A stretch of 64,000 nucleotides of DNA from Myxococcales bacterium (GTDB lineage Bacteria > Myxococcota_A > Bradymonadia > UBA7976 > UBA1532). Location of the stretch: NCBI GenBank assembly GCA_020633555.1, contig JACKDL010000022.1, positions 1-64,000 of the forward strand, read 5' to 3'. The notes beneath the pieces were generated by a model that worked only from the letters and a program-made list of their open reading frames with translations, did no database searches and was not told where the DNA came from. Numbering within the stretch: position 1 is the first letter of the stretch; each line of letters opens with the position of its first letter. Position numbers and translations under genes: made by a program. Below are positions 25,743-35,208 of this stretch, in pieces.

Positions 25743-26986
25743 GTCTGAGGCAGCTCGGCCAGCGCCGCCTGCGCGGCCCGGTGGACGGCGGCGTCGCCCC
25801 CCTGCAGCGCCTGCAGGAACGCCGCACGCGCGGCCTGCGGGCGCCCGGCGGCTGCGAGCTGCTGTCCCAGGGCCAGGTGCACGCGCGGGGCCCCCGGCGC
25901 GGTGGGGTGGGCAGTCAGGTAGGCGCGCAGCGCCGGGATGGCGCGGTCGGGGCGGCGGGCCTCGGCCCAGGCCAGCCCGCGGGCGAGCCGGGCGGGCTCC
26001 AGCACCCGCACCGCGTCGGGGGCGGCCAGCGCGCGCTCGTAGTACACCGCCGCCTTCGCCGGGCGGCCCGCCGCACGGGTCATGTCGCCGATCTTCAGCA
26101 ACCGCGCGGCGATGCCGGGCTCCTCGGGGGCCGGCGGGGGTGGCGCGTCTTGCACAGACCCCGTCACGCGCGCCATCGGGGCCGGCTCGGTGGGCGCCGC
26201 CGGGGCCAGCGCTGCCGGGGCCAGCGCCGCCGGGGCTGCCGACGCGGCTGCCGCCGGGGGCGCCTTGGGCCGCCGGCGGGGCGGCGCCGCCCGTGAGGGT
26301 GCCAGGACCGCCGGCCGCGGCGCAGGATCCCAAGTCTGGCCCGCGGCGAGCTCCACGGGCGCTGCCCCCGCCCGGCGCACGGCCACGCGCCCTTCGTCCA
26401 CCGCCACCGCCCGCAGGTGGCCGTCGTCCACCTGGACCGTGAAGCGGGTGCCGCGGACCTCCACCTCGCTGCCGTCCTCGGTGATCACGCGGAAGCGTTC
26501 GCCGACGGCCCGGGGCGCGACGGTGAACCGCACCCGCCCCTCCCGGACCTCGACTCGGGTGTCCGGCCCCTCGCTCAAGGTGACGTAGCGGGCGTCCCCC
26601 AACGGCTCCACCCGGTGCCGCGCCACCTCCAGGGGGGCGGGCGGCGGGGCAGGCGCGCGGGTGGCGAACCAGGTGGCGGCGCTGGCCCCCCCCACCACCG
26701 CCGCCGCCGCGGCCAGCCACAGCCAGCGCGGCGCACCCGTCGGCCGCACCGCCCGGTGGGGGCCGGTGAGGGCCCCGGCCAGCACCGCGTCACGCACGGC
26801 GTCCGCCCGGATCCCCGACGGGGCGCCGGCGGGCAGGTCGGCTGCCAGGCGCGCGAGGGCCCCGATCTGCGCCCACTCGGTGGCGCAGGCGCGGCAGCCC
26901 TGCAGGTGGTCCTTCAGGCCTGGCCCAGCGTCGGGCCATGCGGCCTCCAGGGCCTCTGGGGGTGGGCAAGGGGCACGCCCGCTCAT
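25736..26986 (-). CDS. FecR-type anti-sigma protein with zinc-finger start and TPR tail
   Basis: 416 residues. The cytoplasmic part has an anti-sigma zinc-finger signature (H-x3-C-x2-C, HLQGCRAC), then one membrane helix (about 87-109, WLWLAAAAAVVGGASAATWF). A FecR-like beta domain in the periplasm follows (EVEVRGTRFTVQVDDGHLRAV). An Ala/Pro linker leads to TPR-like helices (about 300-416, AAVYYERALAAP). Its ATG overlaps the stop of the ECF sigma gene (ATGA). It most likely holds the neighbouring sigma factor inactive until a periplasmic signal arrives. No TonB receptor is nearby, so the signal is unknown. Confidence 0.85.
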   Translation of the reverse strand: MSGRAPCPPPEALEAAWPDAGPGLKDHLQGCRACATEWAQIGALARLAADLPAGAPSGIRADAVRDAVLAGALTGPHRAVRPTGAPRWLWLAAAAAVVGGASAATWFATRAPAPPPAPLEVARHRVEPLGDARYVTLSEGPDTRVEVREGRVRFTVAPRAVGERFRVITEDGSEVEVRGTRFTVQVDDGHLRAVAVDEGRVAVRRAGAAPVELAAGQTWDPAPRPAVLAPSRAAPPRRRPKAPPAAAASAAPAALAPAALAPAAPTEPAPMARVTGSVQDAPPPPAPEEPGIAARLLKIGDMTRAAGRPAKAAVYYERALAAPDAVRVLEPARLARGLAWAEARRPDRAIPALRAYLTAHPTAPGAPRVHLALGQQLAAAGRPQAARAAFLQALQGGDAAVHRAAQAALAELPQTP

Positions 26987-27570
26987 GGGGTGTCCTCCGC
27001 CAGAGCGGCGCCCAGACGCTGCCGCGCCTCGTGCAGCCGGCGGTACAGGGTGCCCGAGGGCACGCCCAAAAGGTGCGCCGCCTCGGGGCCTGGCACCCCC
27101 TCCAGGCGACAGAGGACAAAGGCCTCGCGCAGGGGCTCGGGCAGCTCGGCCAGCGCCTGCTGCAGGCGATCGAGCTGCTGGCGGTGCGCCGCCCGATCCA
27201 CCGGGCTGGGCGCCGGGGCCGGCTCGGGCCGGGCGCCCCAGGCCAGACGCAGGCGACGGCGGCGGCCGGCGCTGCGGGCGTGGTGGCGGGCTGTGTTCAG
27301 CGCCAGGCCGAACAGCCAGGTGCGCACGGCCGAGTCGCCGCGGAACTTGCCGGCGCTGCGCCAGGCGGTGAGGAAGGTGGTCTGCACCAGGTCGTCCAGC
27401 GCGTCCGGATCGGTGGTCGAGAGGCGGGCCAGGAAGCGATAGACCGGCCGGTGGTGGCGGTCGAACAGCACACCGAAGGCTGCCGCGTCGCCCTGGGCGC
27501 ACGCCGCCAGCAGATCGGCGTCGCCCGCGGCCTCGTCGCCGCGCCGCAGGGTGAGCAGCCGGCCGCCCAT
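26983..27570 (-). CDS. ECF sigma-70 family RNA polymerase sigma factor
   Basis: 195 residues. Region 2 (about 18-85) shows DLLAACAQGDAAAFGVLFDRH, DLVQTTFLTAWR and the promoter-melting segment AVRTWLFGLALN. Region 4 (about 130-190) has LPEPLREAFVLCRLEGVPG and the helix-turn-helix EAAHLLGVPSGTLYRRLHEA. I chose the ATG at 27570; a longer frame upstream is Pro-rich and unlike sigma factors. It is followed immediately by its presumed anti-sigma partner. Confidence 0.88.
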   Translation of the reverse strand: MGGRLLTLRRGDEAAGDADLLAACAQGDAAAFGVLFDRHHRPVYRFLARLSTTDPDALDDLVQTTFLTAWRSAGKFRGDSAVRTWLFGLALNTARHHARSAGRRRRLRLAWGARPEPAPAPSPVDRAAHRQQLDRLQQALAELPEPLREAFVLCRLEGVPGPEAAHLLGVPSGTLYRRLHEARQRLGAALAEDTP

Positions 27571-27759
27571 CAGTGGCCCCCGCGCCGGCAAAGGCCCAGG
27601 GCACGCCGCCCCTTGTGAAGAGGGGTCCAACGGGAGGTCGGGGGGCGGCGGCCCTGGAAGGTGAAGCGCCGGCTCTGGGGGGAGAAGCACTGCATCACCC
27701 GGTGGGTGCCCGGTGCCGCCGCCGTCCTTCACCCCCACGCGCTTCTTTTTCGCGGCGCT

Positions 27760-30700
27760 TCACTCGCAGGGGCCGTCGCACAGGATCAGCCCCAGGGTGA
27801 CCGTCACCCCTTCGCCTGCCAGATCGCCCACGCGCAGGCGCAGGGTGTAGGCGCCCGGCGGCACCGGCCCCAGCGGCTGGCCCCCCTGCCCGTCCCAGCC
27901 CACAGCGGCGGCCACCTGGGGCAGCGCCACGGCGCCCACGTCGGCGGCCCACCACACCGTGTCGTCGCCGCCCACCAGCTCGACGCGGGCGGACGCCACC
28001 AGGTGATCATCCTGGGCGTCCACCAGCAAGGTCAGGGGGGTGCCCGCGGGCACGCGATCCCGCTCACCGCTCACCCGCAGGGTGGCCTGCGGCGCGGCGC
28101 GATCGCGGATGAGCACGGGCGCGCCCTGGCCGGGGGCCGAAGTGGGGCGCTGGCCGTCGCCCGAAGCCCAGGCGCGCACCTCGACCGTGTGGGGGGCGCC
28201 GCGCTCGCGGGCGGGCCGCGCCGCGGCCAGCGGCAGGGTCAGGATCCCCGCCCCCGCGGGGGTCCAGGCGGTCAGGGGCGTCCCGTCGGGCCCCACCAGG
28301 CGGGCCTCGTGGCCGTCGGCCTCGGCCACGGGCCGGAACCGGGCGCAGAGGGTGGCCCCGTCCGCCGTGTCCAGGCTGCCCAGGGGCTGCGGGCCGGCAC
28401 CCTCGCAGGCCTGCGCCACCGGGCAAGGCACGACCGCGATCTCGGTGGGCGGGCTGAGCGTCCGCCGGGTGGCCCGCAGCACCCGCCCGTCGCCCACCGC
28501 CAGCACGAGATCCAGGGCCCCGTCGCCGTCCAGATCACCCGTCCAGGGGGCGCCGGGCCCGGGCAGCGTGCGCGACCAGCTCTGCTGGCTGTCGCGGGTG
28601 AGCGCCAGCAGGTGGTCGGCCGTGGCCGCCACGACGCCGTCACCCCCGTCGGGGCCCAAGCCGGCGGCCCGGGTCAGGCTACGCACCGCGACCCCCTGGG
28701 CCACGCCATGGGTCAGGCGACCGGCCAGCACGGCGGCGGGCGCCAGGGTCACCTGGACCCCGTCGTCCGCGGCGGCCTGCCAGAGCTGCCCGTCCCGCAC
28801 GAACCACACCGCCTCGGGGCCCGCCGCGGCCGCCTCCACCGGGGCGCCGTCGGCGTCGGTGGGCAGCGCCGCGCCCCCACGCAGCTCGCGATCCCACAGA
28901 TCCACTGGGCCGGCCCCCAGCCGCAGCCGCAGGTCGACCCGGGGGTGGCGCAGCAGCGCACCGCCCTGCCCCGGCGGGGCCAGCGACGCGCTGCCCAGCC
29001 AGGCCCCGGTGGACGGCGCCAGCCGATGCACCGCCGTGCTCTCGGTGAGGTACAGCTCGAGCGTGTCCCCCTCACCCGGCACGACGCTCAGGCGCTCCAG
29101 CGCGGCCTCCAGGTTCGCGGCGCACGGCGTGCTCAGCGTGTAGTCGAGCTGCCAGCGGCAGGTCCCGTCGGCCACGTCCAGCGCGGTCACCCGGCGGTTG
29201 GGCGGGACGACCGCGCAGCCGCCCGGATCAGCGGGGGGGAGCACCGCCTGGGGGCAGCCCTCCTGGGGCGAGCCGGTGGGGGCGTCCAGCCGCAACACCA
29301 GCGATCCGTCACCGGCGGGCAGCGGGACCAGCGGCGCGGGCGCCACCTGCCGGTTGCGCACGGTGTGCTCCCAGAGCTCGGCCCCGGACACAGGGTCCAG
29401 CACCCGCCAGGTCACCGTCCGACCCTGGACCTGCCGCACCGCCACGCGCGCCCCCAGGTCCGGGTGCGGCAGCACGACGGGCGGCAGCGTCTCGAAGTCC
29501 AGGGGGAGGCTCCAGCGGTGGCCGCTCAGCGGGTCCTGGCCCACCACGCGGACGTACCGCGGATCCGCAGCCGAGGCCTGCACGCCGACCACGAGCGTCG
29601 GCTCGTCGTCGGGCGTGAGGCGGAGCGTGATGGCGCCCGCCACGGGGGGGGCCGGGGGCCCGCCGGCCTTGGCGGCCGCCGGCGCCAGCGCCGCCGAAAG
29701 GGCCTGCACGTCGCCGTCTGCCGTCAGCACCAGGAGCCCGTCGGTGGTGTCGCAAGCTGAGGCCTCACAGACCACCTGGTAGGCCACCGGCGCGCCCGCC
29801 ACGGGGCGCCGCCCGACGACGTCACCGGCGGCGTCCACGGCCAGCAAGTGGTCCACCACGCCGTCCGCGTCGCCGTCGCCTTCGAGGATCAGCCGGGCCC
29901 CGTCGGGGTGGCGCAGCCACACGGGCCGCTCGCCCTCGGGATCCCGATCCGGAGGCCCCCCGGGGCCCGTCAGTCGGGCCGGCCGGGTGTGCTCGCGCGG
30001 ACCCCAGACCGTGCCCGGATCGCCGTCGTCGAAGATCACCCGCTCGGTGGCCCCGAGCTGGAAGAAGAAGTCGGGATCGGGCCGCCGCCACAGGATCAGA
30101 TCGTCGGGCCCATAGCCCGCCCCCACCAGCCGTCGCCCGAAGATCTGTGCAAAATCAGCAGGTTCCCCCGCCATGGGATCGGGGCGGCCCACGTACACGG
30201 TCTCCTCGTCGAACAGCGCCGTGCCCGCGATCTCGGGGCGCCCGTCGCCGTCGGGGTCGAAGACCACCACGGGATCGCCGGCGAACAGATCGGTGAAGTC
30301 GCTGCGGGCGGGGCCCACCACCCCGCCCTGACCGCAGTCCACCCAGGCCCCCTCGACGGCGGCGTACACCAGCCAGCCCTCGCTGTCGTGGGCCAGCACC
30401 TCCAGGCCGGGCCGATCGGGCAGCACCTCCACCACCTGCAGGCGCGGTGTCCCGCCGTTGGGCAGGCGGCCGCACCAGCGCAGGGCGCCCGTGTGCGGGT
30501 CGAACTGGCTGATCTGCTGCAGCCGGTTGCCGGTGGGCAGCAGCACCCCCAGCTCGGCCTGCGGCCCGGGGCGCCCGAACACGGCGCCGCGGGCGCACAC
30601 CAGCGAGTCCAGATCCAGCGGCACCTCAGTGACCGCCCCTTCGCTCAGCCACAGGATCGCGGCCTGGGTCGTGCCGACCTGCTGGCCACAGCCGTGGTCG

Positions 30701-31362
30701 GTCACGAGCACGGGCCGCTGGCCGCCGGCTGAACGTGGGCCCACGCGCACCACGTCCACCGCCTGGAAGCCATCGAGCGCCTTGCGCTGGCCCCCGACGT
30801 CGAGGGCCCAGACGGTGGCGCCCGTGAGCCCGTCGAGGATCTGCAGCGCCCCCTCGCCGAAGGCGATCACCTCCAGCCGCCCGTCGCCGTCCAGATCCAC
30901 CACGCCGCCCAGGGCCGTGGCGCCGCCCGCGTCCACCGCCCAGCGCAGGCTGCGCGCCCCGTCGGTGGCCTGGATGCGATCGCCCACCACCGCCACGCTG
31001 TCGGCCAGACCGTCCCCGTCCAGATCGGCCGCGCCGAAGCCCTCGGGGGGCGCGGGCACGCCGAACCGGGCGATCTCCTCCAGGTCGCTGGCCCAGAGGG
31101 CCTCGGGCTCGGCGCTGGTCAGCGGCCGGATGGGCGTACAGTCGGGTCCACCGTCGGGCCCATCGTCCGGCCCCTGGTCTGCGGTGGGTGGATCCTGGTC
31201 GGGGGTCAGCGACGCCTCGCAGCGCCCGGCCACGCAGGCCGTGCCGGGCGGGCAGCGCTCGTCGAAGCAGCGATCCGCGTCGATGGGCGGCGAACAGGCC
31301 AGCACCCACAGGCAGAGGCAGGCGGACGTCGCGTGGCGGGAGACAGAGGAGACCGGTCGCAT
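27760..31362 (-). CDS. Large FG-GAP/VCBS-repeat lipoprotein
   Basis: 1200 residues. Lipobox VLAC (Cys23), then a short Cys-rich head (DRCFDERCPPGTACVAGRC) and an Asp/Pro/Gly linker. The body has Asp-rich FG-GAP/VCBS-like calcium loops (AADLDGDGLADSVAV, VVDLDGDGRLEVIAFG, VFDPDGDGRPEIAGT, TGDLDGDGALDLVLAVG), as in beta-propellers. The C-terminus (about 1050-1200) looks like Ig-like or CARDB-type beta-sandwiches. It is an outer-surface or periplasmic binding protein; the ligand is unknown. Its Cys-rich head matches that of the lipoprotein at 31413, and it is the last of five same-strand genes with the caspase-like proteins. Its start has a -10-like TACGCT seven bases away, so it may be transcribed separately. 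Confidence 0.82.
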   Translation of the reverse strand: MRPVSSVSRHATSACLCLWVLACSPPIDADRCFDERCPPGTACVAGRCEASLTPDQDPPTADQGPDDGPDGGPDCTPIRPLTSAEPEALWASDLEEIARFGVPAPPEGFGAADLDGDGLADSVAVVGDRIQATDGARSLRWAVDAGGATALGGVVDLDGDGRLEVIAFGEGALQILDGLTGATVWALDVGGQRKALDGFQAVDVVRVGPRSAGGQRPVLVTDHGCGQQVGTTQAAILWLSEGAVTEVPLDLDSLVCARGAVFGRPGPQAELGVLLPTGNRLQQISQFDPHTGALRWCGRLPNGGTPRLQVVEVLPDRPGLEVLAHDSEGWLVYAAVEGAWVDCGQGGVVGPARSDFTDLFAGDPVVVFDPDGDGRPEIAGTALFDEETVYVGRPDPMAGEPADFAQIFGRRLVGAGYGPDDLILWRRPDPDFFFQLGATERVIFDDGDPGTVWGPREHTRPARLTGPGGPPDRDPEGERPVWLRHPDGARLILEGDGDADGVVDHLLAVDAAGDVVGRRPVAGAPVAYQVVCEASACDTTDGLLVLTADGDVQALSAALAPAAAKAGGPPAPPVAGAITLRLTPDDEPTLVVGVQASAADPRYVRVVGQDPLSGHRWSLPLDFETLPPVVLPHPDLGARVAVRQVQGRTVTWRVLDPVSGAELWEHTVRNRQVAPAPLVPLPAGDGSLVLRLDAPTGSPQEGCPQAVLPPADPGGCAVVPPNRRVTALDVADGTCRWQLDYTLSTPCAANLEAALERLSVVPGEGDTLELYLTESTAVHRLAPSTGAWLGSASLAPPGQGGALLRHPRVDLRLRLGAGPVDLWDRELRGGAALPTDADGAPVEAAAAGPEAVWFVRDGQLWQAAADDGVQVTLAPAAVLAGRLTHGVAQGVAVRSLTRAAGLGPDGGDGVVAATADHLLALTRDSQQSWSRTLPGPGAPWTGDLDGDGALDLVLAVGDGRVLRATRRTLSPPTEIAVVPCPVAQACEGAGPQPLGSLDTADGATLCARFRPVAEADGHEARLVGPDGTPLTAWTPAGAGILTLPLAAARPARERGAPHTVEVRAWASGDGQRPTSAPGQGAPVLIRDRAAPQATLRVSGERDRVPAGTPLTLLVDAQDDHLVASARVELVGGDDTVWWAADVGAVALPQVAAAVGWDGQGGQPLGPVPPGAYTLRLRVGDLAGEGVTVTLGLILCDGPCE

Positions 31363-31369
31363 GGGGCGG

Positions 31370-31375
31370 AGCGTA
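31370..31375 (-). promoter_or_regulatory. Possible -10 element directly before start (leaderless type)
   Basis: On the minus strand TACGCT fits the TAnnnT -10 pattern and ends seven bases before the ATG at 31362. No Shine-Dalgarno sequence is present between them. Confidence 0.4.
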
Positions 31376-31412
31376 CCGCAGGCGCGGCGCGGAATCCCGA
31401 CCGGAAGCCCGG

Positions 31413-32726
31413 TCAAGGCCGCCGGACCGCCACGCGGCCGATGCGGCCCCCGAGCACCGCGGTGCCGTCCTCGAGCAGCAGGCAGTGGGCCCACCCCCGC
31501 GTGTCGTCGTCGGGCGCTGCGTCCACCCAGGTGCGCCCGCCGTCGCGGGACTCGAACACCAGCCCCTCGAGATCGGCCCGTGACCCCACCACCATCAGGT
31601 TCTCGCCTTGGATGCACGCGCCGTCCAGGCGCCAGCGCCCTTGGACCCGGTCGGACAGGTCGACGGCCGTCCACGCCTCGGCGTCCACCGCGTCCGCTGG
31701 CCCCATCAGCACGAAGACGCCGTTGTCCGCCCGGTTGACGCCCACCGCCAGCAGCCGAGCGCCGTCCACCGCCAGGTCCACCAGCTCGCCCAGCGCCTGG
31801 GGCAACGGATGCACCGCCTGGAAGAGCGGCGGGGTCTCCTGGCCGTCGCCCGCCGGCAGGAAGATGACGGGCGGCGCCCCGGCGCCGCTGCCGACGGCGT
31901 ACATGGCCCGCCCGTCGTCCACCAGGGCCTGCATCTGGTAGCCCTGGTTGTCGGTGGTCCAGCGGACATACCCGGCGAAGGGCGCGCCGTCGCTGGGGCG
32001 GTGGGCCACGTCGGCGCCGCTGTCCGAGTGCGCGAGCGCCACGCCGCTGGCCAGTCGGGCGAAGTGGCGCGTCTGGAACAGGCCGACCTGGTTGCTGGCC
32101 TCGTAGATGAGCGTCTGCTCACCGTCGGCGGCCACCTGGATGACCCGGTCGTTGGTCCGCCCGGTGGTGGAGCCGGTGATGAACAGCCCGCCCTCGGGCG
32201 CGGCGTCCAGATCGGTGATGCGCCACTGGCCCAGGCCCTCCACCGGGGCCCACTGCGCGCCCCAGTCGTCGGTCCGCCACAGCCCGAGCCCGTCGGGGGA
32301 GCCGCCACAGCCTGCGTGGATCGTGCCGCCGCCCGACACCCGCAGCGCCACGACGATGCCTTGGCCGCAGCCGGTCTCCCCCACCACCCAGGGGGGCGGC
32401 GCGGGCTGCGCGGCGTCGGGCTCGCCCTGGTCCACGCCCAGGTCTTCCGGCTGGGGCCCTTCATCCGGTCCTTGATCGACCACAGGCCCCCGATCGGCCA
32501 CCGGCCCGCGATCGGCCACCGGCCCTCGATCGGCCGCAGCGTCATGCAGCCCGGCGTCGGGCGACGCCTGATCGGGGAGCCCGCGGTCCAGGCGGGTGTC
32601 AGGCGGGCGGCAGCGGCCCGCCACGCAGCGCTCGCTCGGATCGCACTGCGCTTCGAAGCAGCGGTCGGCCTCGATGGCCGGCGAGCAGCCCAGCGCCCAC
32701 GCCAGCAGCGGGGCCACCCACTTCAA
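31413..32726 (-). CDS. Lipoprotein with Cys-rich head and beta-propeller-like body
   Basis: 437 residues from a TTG that overlaps the stop of the caspase-like gene (TTGA). The start gives the lipobox ALGC (Cys14). A Cys-rich head (DRCFEAQCDPSERCVAGRC) is followed by a linker with three repeats of DRGPVA/V. The rest has BNR/sialidase-like repeats with Asp-boxes (LWRTDDWGAQW, VFESRDGGRTW), suggesting a beta-propeller. No catalytic set for a sialidase was seen, so binding is more likely. Translational coupling to the caspase-like gene argues for a joint function at the cell surface. Confidence 0.78.
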   Translation of the reverse strand: MKWVAPLLAWALGCSPAIEADRCFEAQCDPSERCVAGRCRPPDTRLDRGLPDQASPDAGLHDAAADRGPVADRGPVADRGPVVDQGPDEGPQPEDLGVDQGEPDAAQPAPPPWVVGETGCGQGIVVALRVSGGGTIHAGCGGSPDGLGLWRTDDWGAQWAPVEGLGQWRITDLDAAPEGGLFITGSTTGRTNDRVIQVAADGEQTLIYEASNQVGLFQTRHFARLASGVALAHSDSGADVAHRPSDGAPFAGYVRWTTDNQGYQMQALVDDGRAMYAVGSGAGAPPVIFLPAGDGQETPPLFQAVHPLPQALGELVDLAVDGARLLAVGVNRADNGVFVLMGPADAVDAEAWTAVDLSDRVQGRWRLDGACIQGENLMVVGSRADLEGLVFESRDGGRTWVDAAPDDDTRGWAHCLLLEDGTAVLGGRIGRVAVRRP

Positions 32727-33982
32727 AACGCGAACCCGAAGCCCACGGACTCGGGGGCCACCCAGGCGGTCACCGGCGCGGGCGCCTGGTGCATCAACGC
32801 CCCGATGAGCAGCCCGACCGCCGTCGCCGCCGCCACGCCCGAGGCCGCGTAGCTGACGTTTCGCCAGGTCTGCGCCGAGTCGCCCGTGCTCAGGGCCGCC
32901 GACGCCTCGCGCCAGGTATCGGCCCGGTCGTAGTCGTCCCGAGCCCCGTCGAGCTGGGCGTTGAAGACGATGCCCCCCACCAGCGCGGCGGCCGACACCC
33001 CTGCCGCCGTCCACACCCAGGGCCACAGGCGGCTGCGCCCGCAGTCCTCGAACAGGCAGTCCACCGCCGCGGACACCGGCGGCGCCGCCACGGGGCGCTC
33101 GGGGCCGGCGCGCAGGAAGAACTTCCCCTGCCCCAGGAAGCTGTAGGCGGGCTGCTGCGCCAGGTTCGGGTGGGCGGCGGTCACCAGCTCGGGCACCCGC
33201 CGCTGCACGTAGAACCACAGCTCGTCCTCGGTGATGACCCCCGCCGGGTTGGCCGTGTCGGCCTTGCCCGAGAGCGCCTCGCGCACGGCCTGGCTGAAGA
33301 AGCCGCCCTGCTGATCGCGGGCGTAGGCCACCTGGTACTTCTGGCCCGCGACGATGATCGCCAGCAGCGGATCCTTCAGCGCCTGGCGCCCGAAGGCCTG
33401 CACGGACGCCGGCGCGTCGATGCGCCGGATGGAGCGGCTCTCCACCGCGGCGTAGCCCGAGTAGCAGGCGTCGGCCAGCAGCATCTTGTGGCGGGCCTCG
33501 GCCCGCTCCAGCTTCTCGCGGACCTCGGTCATCGACACGCCCGTGCCCGAGATGGCGTCGGCTCGGGCGTCCACGGGCAACAGGTACCCGGACTTGCGGG
33601 TGCCGCCGGTGGTCTCGCCGTGGCCGGCGAAGAACACCAGGATCCGGCTGCAGGGGCCCAGCGGCGCCGCGGTGAGCTCGGTGAGCGTCTCGAGGATGCG
33701 GACCCGGGTGGCCTGCTTGTCGAGCAGCGTGGTGACCTCGAAGTCCCGGCCGTCCGCCGTGAGCAGCTCGGCCATGGCCTCGGCGTCCGCCACCGCCGAG
33801 GTCAACGGCGGGATGCCGCCGCTGTAGCGGTTGATGCCGATGACCAGCGCCACAGAGCGCTTGTAGCCGGTGCACTCGGGCTCGGCGTGGGCGGGGCCCG
33901 CCGCGAGCCCGCCCACGATGAAAGCCAGGCAGGCCAGGACCACGGACGACCAGGCCCGCCGATGCTCGCAATGGGTGACCAT
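32723..33982 (-). CDS. Caspase-like (peptidase C14) protein with C-terminal membrane segment
   Basis: 419 residues from the ATG at 33982. The start gives a signal peptide (core SVVLACLAFIVGGLAAG). A caspase-like domain begins at KRSVALVIGINRY, with His121 (VFFAGHGE) and Cys173 (MLLADACYSGYA) as the predicted dyad. The C-terminus has two hydrophobic segments (about 305-325 and 370-390), so the enzyme is probably membrane-bound with the catalytic domain outside the cytoplasm. An alternative ATG at 34039 would overlap the previous stop (ATGA) but adds a long N-terminal extension. A -10-like CATCTT six bases before 33982 favours the shorter form. Coupled to the lipoprotein gene downstream. Confidence 0.83.
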   Translation of the reverse strand: MVTHCEHRRAWSSVVLACLAFIVGGLAAGPAHAEPECTGYKRSVALVIGINRYSGGIPPLTSAVADAEAMAELLTADGRDFEVTTLLDKQATRVRILETLTELTAAPLGPCSRILVFFAGHGETTGGTRKSGYLLPVDARADAISGTGVSMTEVREKLERAEARHKMLLADACYSGYAAVESRSIRRIDAPASVQAFGRQALKDPLLAIIVAGQKYQVAYARDQQGGFFSQAVREALSGKADTANPAGVITEDELWFYVQRRVPELVTAAHPNLAQQPAYSFLGQGKFFLRAGPERPVAAPPVSAAVDCLFEDCGRSRLWPWVWTAAGVSAAALVGGIVFNAQLDGARDDYDRADTWREASAALSTGDSAQTWRNVSYAASGVAAATAVGLLIGALMHQAPAPVTAWVAPESVGFGFAF

Positions 33983-33988
33983 TCGCTG

Positions 33989-33994
33989 AAGATG
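33989..33994 (-). promoter_or_regulatory. Possible -10 element directly before caspase-like gene
   Basis: On the minus strand GGCATCTTC places CATCTT six bases before the ATG at 33982. The same CATCTT with six-base spacing precedes the other caspase-like gene at 36425. Confidence 0.35.
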
Positions 33995-34035
33995 CCTGCC
34001 GCACGCCCCAGACACAAGCCACGGCCGGCGCGCGC

Positions 34036-35208
34036 TCATGGGCACTGCAGCCACACCCAGCGCTGCGCCGTCGCGGCGTGGACCCACGCGGCCAGCACGC
34101 CGCGCGACACGGTGACCAAGGCCGGGTAGCGGGGCTCCTGATCCTCTGCCGGCGCTGCGAGCGTCAGCTCGCCGAGGGCCGCGGCGCCGTCCCGGGTGCG
34201 CACGTGCAGGCCCTCACCGTCCACCACCGCCCAGGCCAGCCGGCCCCGCCGGGCGGGATCCAGCGCCTGCGCCCAAGCCAGCGCCCCCTGTGCCGGCGCA
34301 CCCATGGGGCCCTCGTGGGTCGCGATGGACGCCCACTGCCCGCCCGCGTCCGTGCGCAGGAGGGTGTAGGTCCCGGAGCGGGGCGACACCACCGCCCAGC
34401 TTGCGCCGTCCGCGTCCGTCGCGGCCACCAGGACCCCCTCGGCCACCGGCCGCGCCCACCGCTGCAGGGGCGCCTCGGGTACGCTCAGATCGTAGTCCAG
34501 GGCGATGATCTGTCCCGTCCAGTCGTCGATGAGCAGCCGGGCGTCACAGGCCGCATAGTCGCACCCCACCGCCGCCAGGTGTTCGACGTCGCGCTCGATC
34601 ACCACCGGCTCGGCGGCGCCCTCGGTGATGAAAGCCAGGCCGCCCTCCAGCGCGGGGTACACGAGGACGGGGCGCCCGTCGCGGGCCGGCACCACCGCCG
34701 CGAAGTCGGCGTGCTCGCCCCGCGGCCAGCGCCCCAGCTCGGTGATGGCGCAGCCCTCGCCCGCCGGATCCACCCGGCTGAGCACCACGGCAGGCGCCTC
34801 GCCCGTGGCCAGGGTGGCCACGTACGTCAGCTCGCCGATCACCGCCGCCTGCTGGGGCGGGTAGGCCACGTCATCGGTGTCCACGGCGCCGACCTGCCCG
34901 GCCACCCGATCGGGCGCGTCCAGCCGATCCAGCGCCTGGCAGCTCAGGTGGGCCGCGCCGCCCTGGGTCCAGCCCCGCAGCACGCGCCCGTCGGCCAAGG
35001 GCGCCCACAGGTTGGCCGACGCCAGCGTCGCGGTCTCCTGCTCGGGCTGCGACGCGAGGCTCGACCGGCAGGCCAGCAGGGGCAGGCAGCGGCCAAACGC
35101 GGCGCAGCGGGTGCCGTCGGCGCAGTCCGCGTCCGCGAAGCACTCGCGGTCGGGCACCGGCTCGGCACAGGCCCACAGGGTCGCCAGCAGCCAGGCGGCC
35201 CGGCGCAT
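34036..35208 (-). CDS. Lipoprotein with Cys-rich head, partner of caspase-like gene
   Basis: 390 residues. Lipobox LWAC (Cys14), followed by a Cys-rich head (RECFADADCADGTRCAAFGR) of the same kind as in the two lipoproteins downstream. The remainder is beta-rich with repeated W/D motifs consistent with a propeller (YTLLRTDAGGQWASIATHEG), without a visible active site. Its ATG overlaps the stop of the caspase-like gene at 35208 by one base (TGATG). With the following caspase/lipoprotein pair it gives a duplicated two-gene module. Confidence 0.75.
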   Translation of the reverse strand: MRRAAWLLATLWACAEPVPDRECFADADCADGTRCAAFGRCLPLLACRSSLASQPEQETATLASANLWAPLADGRVLRGWTQGGAAHLSCQALDRLDAPDRVAGQVGAVDTDDVAYPPQQAAVIGELTYVATLATGEAPAVVLSRVDPAGEGCAITELGRWPRGEHADFAAVVPARDGRPVLVYPALEGGLAFITEGAAEPVVIERDVEHLAAVGCDYAACDARLLIDDWTGQIIALDYDLSVPEAPLQRWARPVAEGVLVAATDADGASWAVVSPRSGTYTLLRTDAGGQWASIATHEGPMGAPAQGALAWAQALDPARRGRLAWAVVDGEGLHVRTRDGAAALGELTLAAPAEDQEPRYPALVTVSRGVLAAWVHAATAQRWVWLQCP